A DNA stretch of 10,126 nt, from assembly GCA_016711805.1 (NCBI GenBank), contig JADJSH010000006.1, forward strand, positions 1-10,126. The letters run 5' to 3'. This DNA is from Bacteroidota bacterium (GTDB lineage: Bacteria > Bacteroidota > Bacteroidia > B-17B0 > Aurantibacillaceae). The notes beneath the pieces were generated by a model that saw nothing but the letters and a program-made list of their open reading frames with translations, was not told the DNA's origin and did no database searches. Within the stretch, counting starts at the first letter, position 1. Each line of letters begins with the position of its first letter. Made by a program: the position numbers and the translations under genes. Below are positions 9,294 to 10,126 of this stretch, piece after piece.

Positions 9294-9369
9294 GTTTGAT
9301 AGTAACCAAATGTACAAAAAATATAAATAAATTTATTTGACTGTTTAATACCTTTTGTTAGCGGTAGCT
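9294..9369 (-). promoter_or_regulatory. Upstream region of the sensor kinase gene with a diverged copy of the shared element
   Basis: On the minus strand AGCTACCGCTAAC lies at 9369-9357, ending 63 bases before ATG 9293. It keeps the GCT-N3-GCT pattern and the following A residues of the other three copies but has CCG where they have TTG. TAAATTTA (9335-9328) lies 26 bases further on and resembles a -7 box. The sequence is error-prone here, so base-level detail is uncertain. Confidence 0.35.
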
Positions 9370-9401
9370 TAGAGTAAATATAGTTTCAATAATTTCTTCA
9401 A

Positions 9402-9431
9402 AAAATCCCGCCATTTTCGTAGCGGGATTTT
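9402..9431 (-). terminator. Intrinsic terminator of enolase
   Basis: A perfect 10-bp stem pairs 9402-9411 (aaaatcccgc) with 9422-9431 (gcgggatttt) around a 10-base loop. On the minus strand it is followed by a T tract (gcgggatttttt). It begins 32 bases beyond the enolase stop codon and separates eno from the sensor kinase. Confidence 0.9.
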
Positions 9432-9462
9432 AATTCAGTTACATTTTTACATTTTTAAAAAC

Positions 9463-10126
9463 TTAAAGTTTTTTTCCAATGTATCGTGCATTATCGCCTA
9501 ATTGTTCTTCAATACGTAATAACTGGTTATATTTTGCAATCCGGTCACTACGTGAAGCTGAACCTGTTTTAATTTGTCCGCAGCAACAATGCAGCTAAAT
9601 CTGCAATGGTTGTGTCTTCTGTTTCTCCACTACGATGGCTCATCACAGATGTAGCTATTGGTATGCTAATGAAACGGCGTTAATTGTTTCAGTTAAGGTT
9701 CCAATTTGGTTTACTTTAACTAAGATAGAGTTGGCAACCCCCATGTCTATTCCTTTTTTCAAGTAATCTACATTAGTTACAAATAAATCATCTCCTACTA
9801 ATTGTGTTGAAGCGCCTAATTTATCGGTCGATAATTTCCAAACATTCCAATCTTCTTCCGCAAACCATCCTTTAATGGAAATGATAGGATATTTTTTTCT
9901 CCAATCAGCCCAAAAATCAACCTTTTGCGCTGGTTAATTTATCGCCTGTTGATTTTTTAAGAGTGGTACTACATTTTCCTCCGTATTATAAATTCAGAAG
10001 CTGCAGCATCCATCGCAATATAAAATATCTTCTCCAGCTTTGTATCCTGCTTTGACAATAGCCGCATCAACGACTTTAATCACCTCTTCGTTATTTTTAA
10101 AGTTCACCACCTTCATCACCAACGTT
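9463..10126 (-). CDS. eno: Enolase, partial at the window edge and frameshifted
   Basis: Enolase interconverts 2-phosphoglycerate and phosphoenolpyruvate in glycolysis and gluconeogenesis. Only the C-terminal half (about 220 of roughly 430 residues) is present; the N-terminus lies beyond 10126. Read piecewise: NVGDEGG, NNEEVIKVVDAAIVKAGYKAG, STGDKLT, FWADWRKKYPIISI, AEEDWNVWKLSTDKLG, QLVGDDLFVTN with a magnesium-binding Asp, ILVKVNQIGTLTETI with the catalytic Lys (9717-9715), SVMSHRSGETEDTTIADLA with the conserved His (9637-9635), and GQIKTGSASRSDRIAKYNQL to the end ARYIGKKL, stop 9463-9465. Many single-base indels break the frame. The usual SIEDG block, whose Glu binds magnesium, reads SIKGW here (Lys codon 9873-9871), which a few base-level errors can explain. 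The conserved blocks make the identity certain; the reading frame as given would not make protein. Confidence 0.95.

Noticed and set aside
9294..9309. A TTG start at 9309 for the sensor kinase.
   Set aside because: That frame does not continue into the visible signal peptide, and TTG is an uncommon start. ATG 9293 is better placed, though a stop soon after it leaves the start unsettled.
1..10126. CRISPR arrays, tRNA or rRNA genes, insertion sequences, attachment sites.
   Set aside because: I saw no regularly spaced repeats, no tRNA-like or rRNA-like stretches, no transposase motifs and no terminal inverted repeats with target duplications.

Overview
The window looks like AT-rich chromosomal DNA from a member of the Bacteroidota. 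The evidence is two secreted proteins ending in type IX secretion system (T9SS) type A sorting domains, a periplasmic-propeller (Reg_prop/Y_Y_Y) histidine kinase paired with a LytTR response regulator, promoter elements resembling the Bacteroidota -33 TTG / -7 TAnnTTTG form, and the residue style of MnmA and enolase. The genus cannot be resolved from the sequence.

Layout: 1-189 is an A-rich leader without a convincing gene. mnmA (tRNA U34 thiouridylase) runs on + from 190 to 1277 and is broken by many single-base indels. A perfect 18-bp-stem hairpin at 1291-1331 ends mnmA and the convergent minus-strand gene. The rest is on the minus strand, read from right to left: enolase (eno, partial, 10126-9463, heavily frameshifted) with its terminator (9402-9431); a large sensor kinase (about 9293-6411); a LytTR response regulator (6336-5594 after correcting one frameshift); a T9SS surface protein with one LamG domain and Ig-like repeats (5498-3151, one frameshift) followed by a terminator (3098-3133); and a second T9SS protein with two LamG domains (2999-1349, frameshifted C-terminus).

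Working picture (inference): the kinase senses an envelope or extracellular cue and phosphorylates the LytTR regulator, and the two exported LamG proteins next door are plausible outputs. Supporting this, all four minus-strand genes from the kinase to the last LamG gene carry a similar 13-base element (consensus RGCYRTTGCTRAA, weakest in front of the kinase) 58-63 bases before the start codon. It could be an extended -33 promoter box or an operator. A perfect FNR-type palindrome lies just before the start codon of the first LamG gene.

Data quality: the frameshifts restore conserved protein sequence when single bases are added or removed, often in homopolymers. They are dense in the outer parts (190-1280, 8290-10126) and sparse in the middle. 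This looks like incompletely polished long-read sequence, perhaps a whole short contig with thin coverage at its ends, rather than gene decay.
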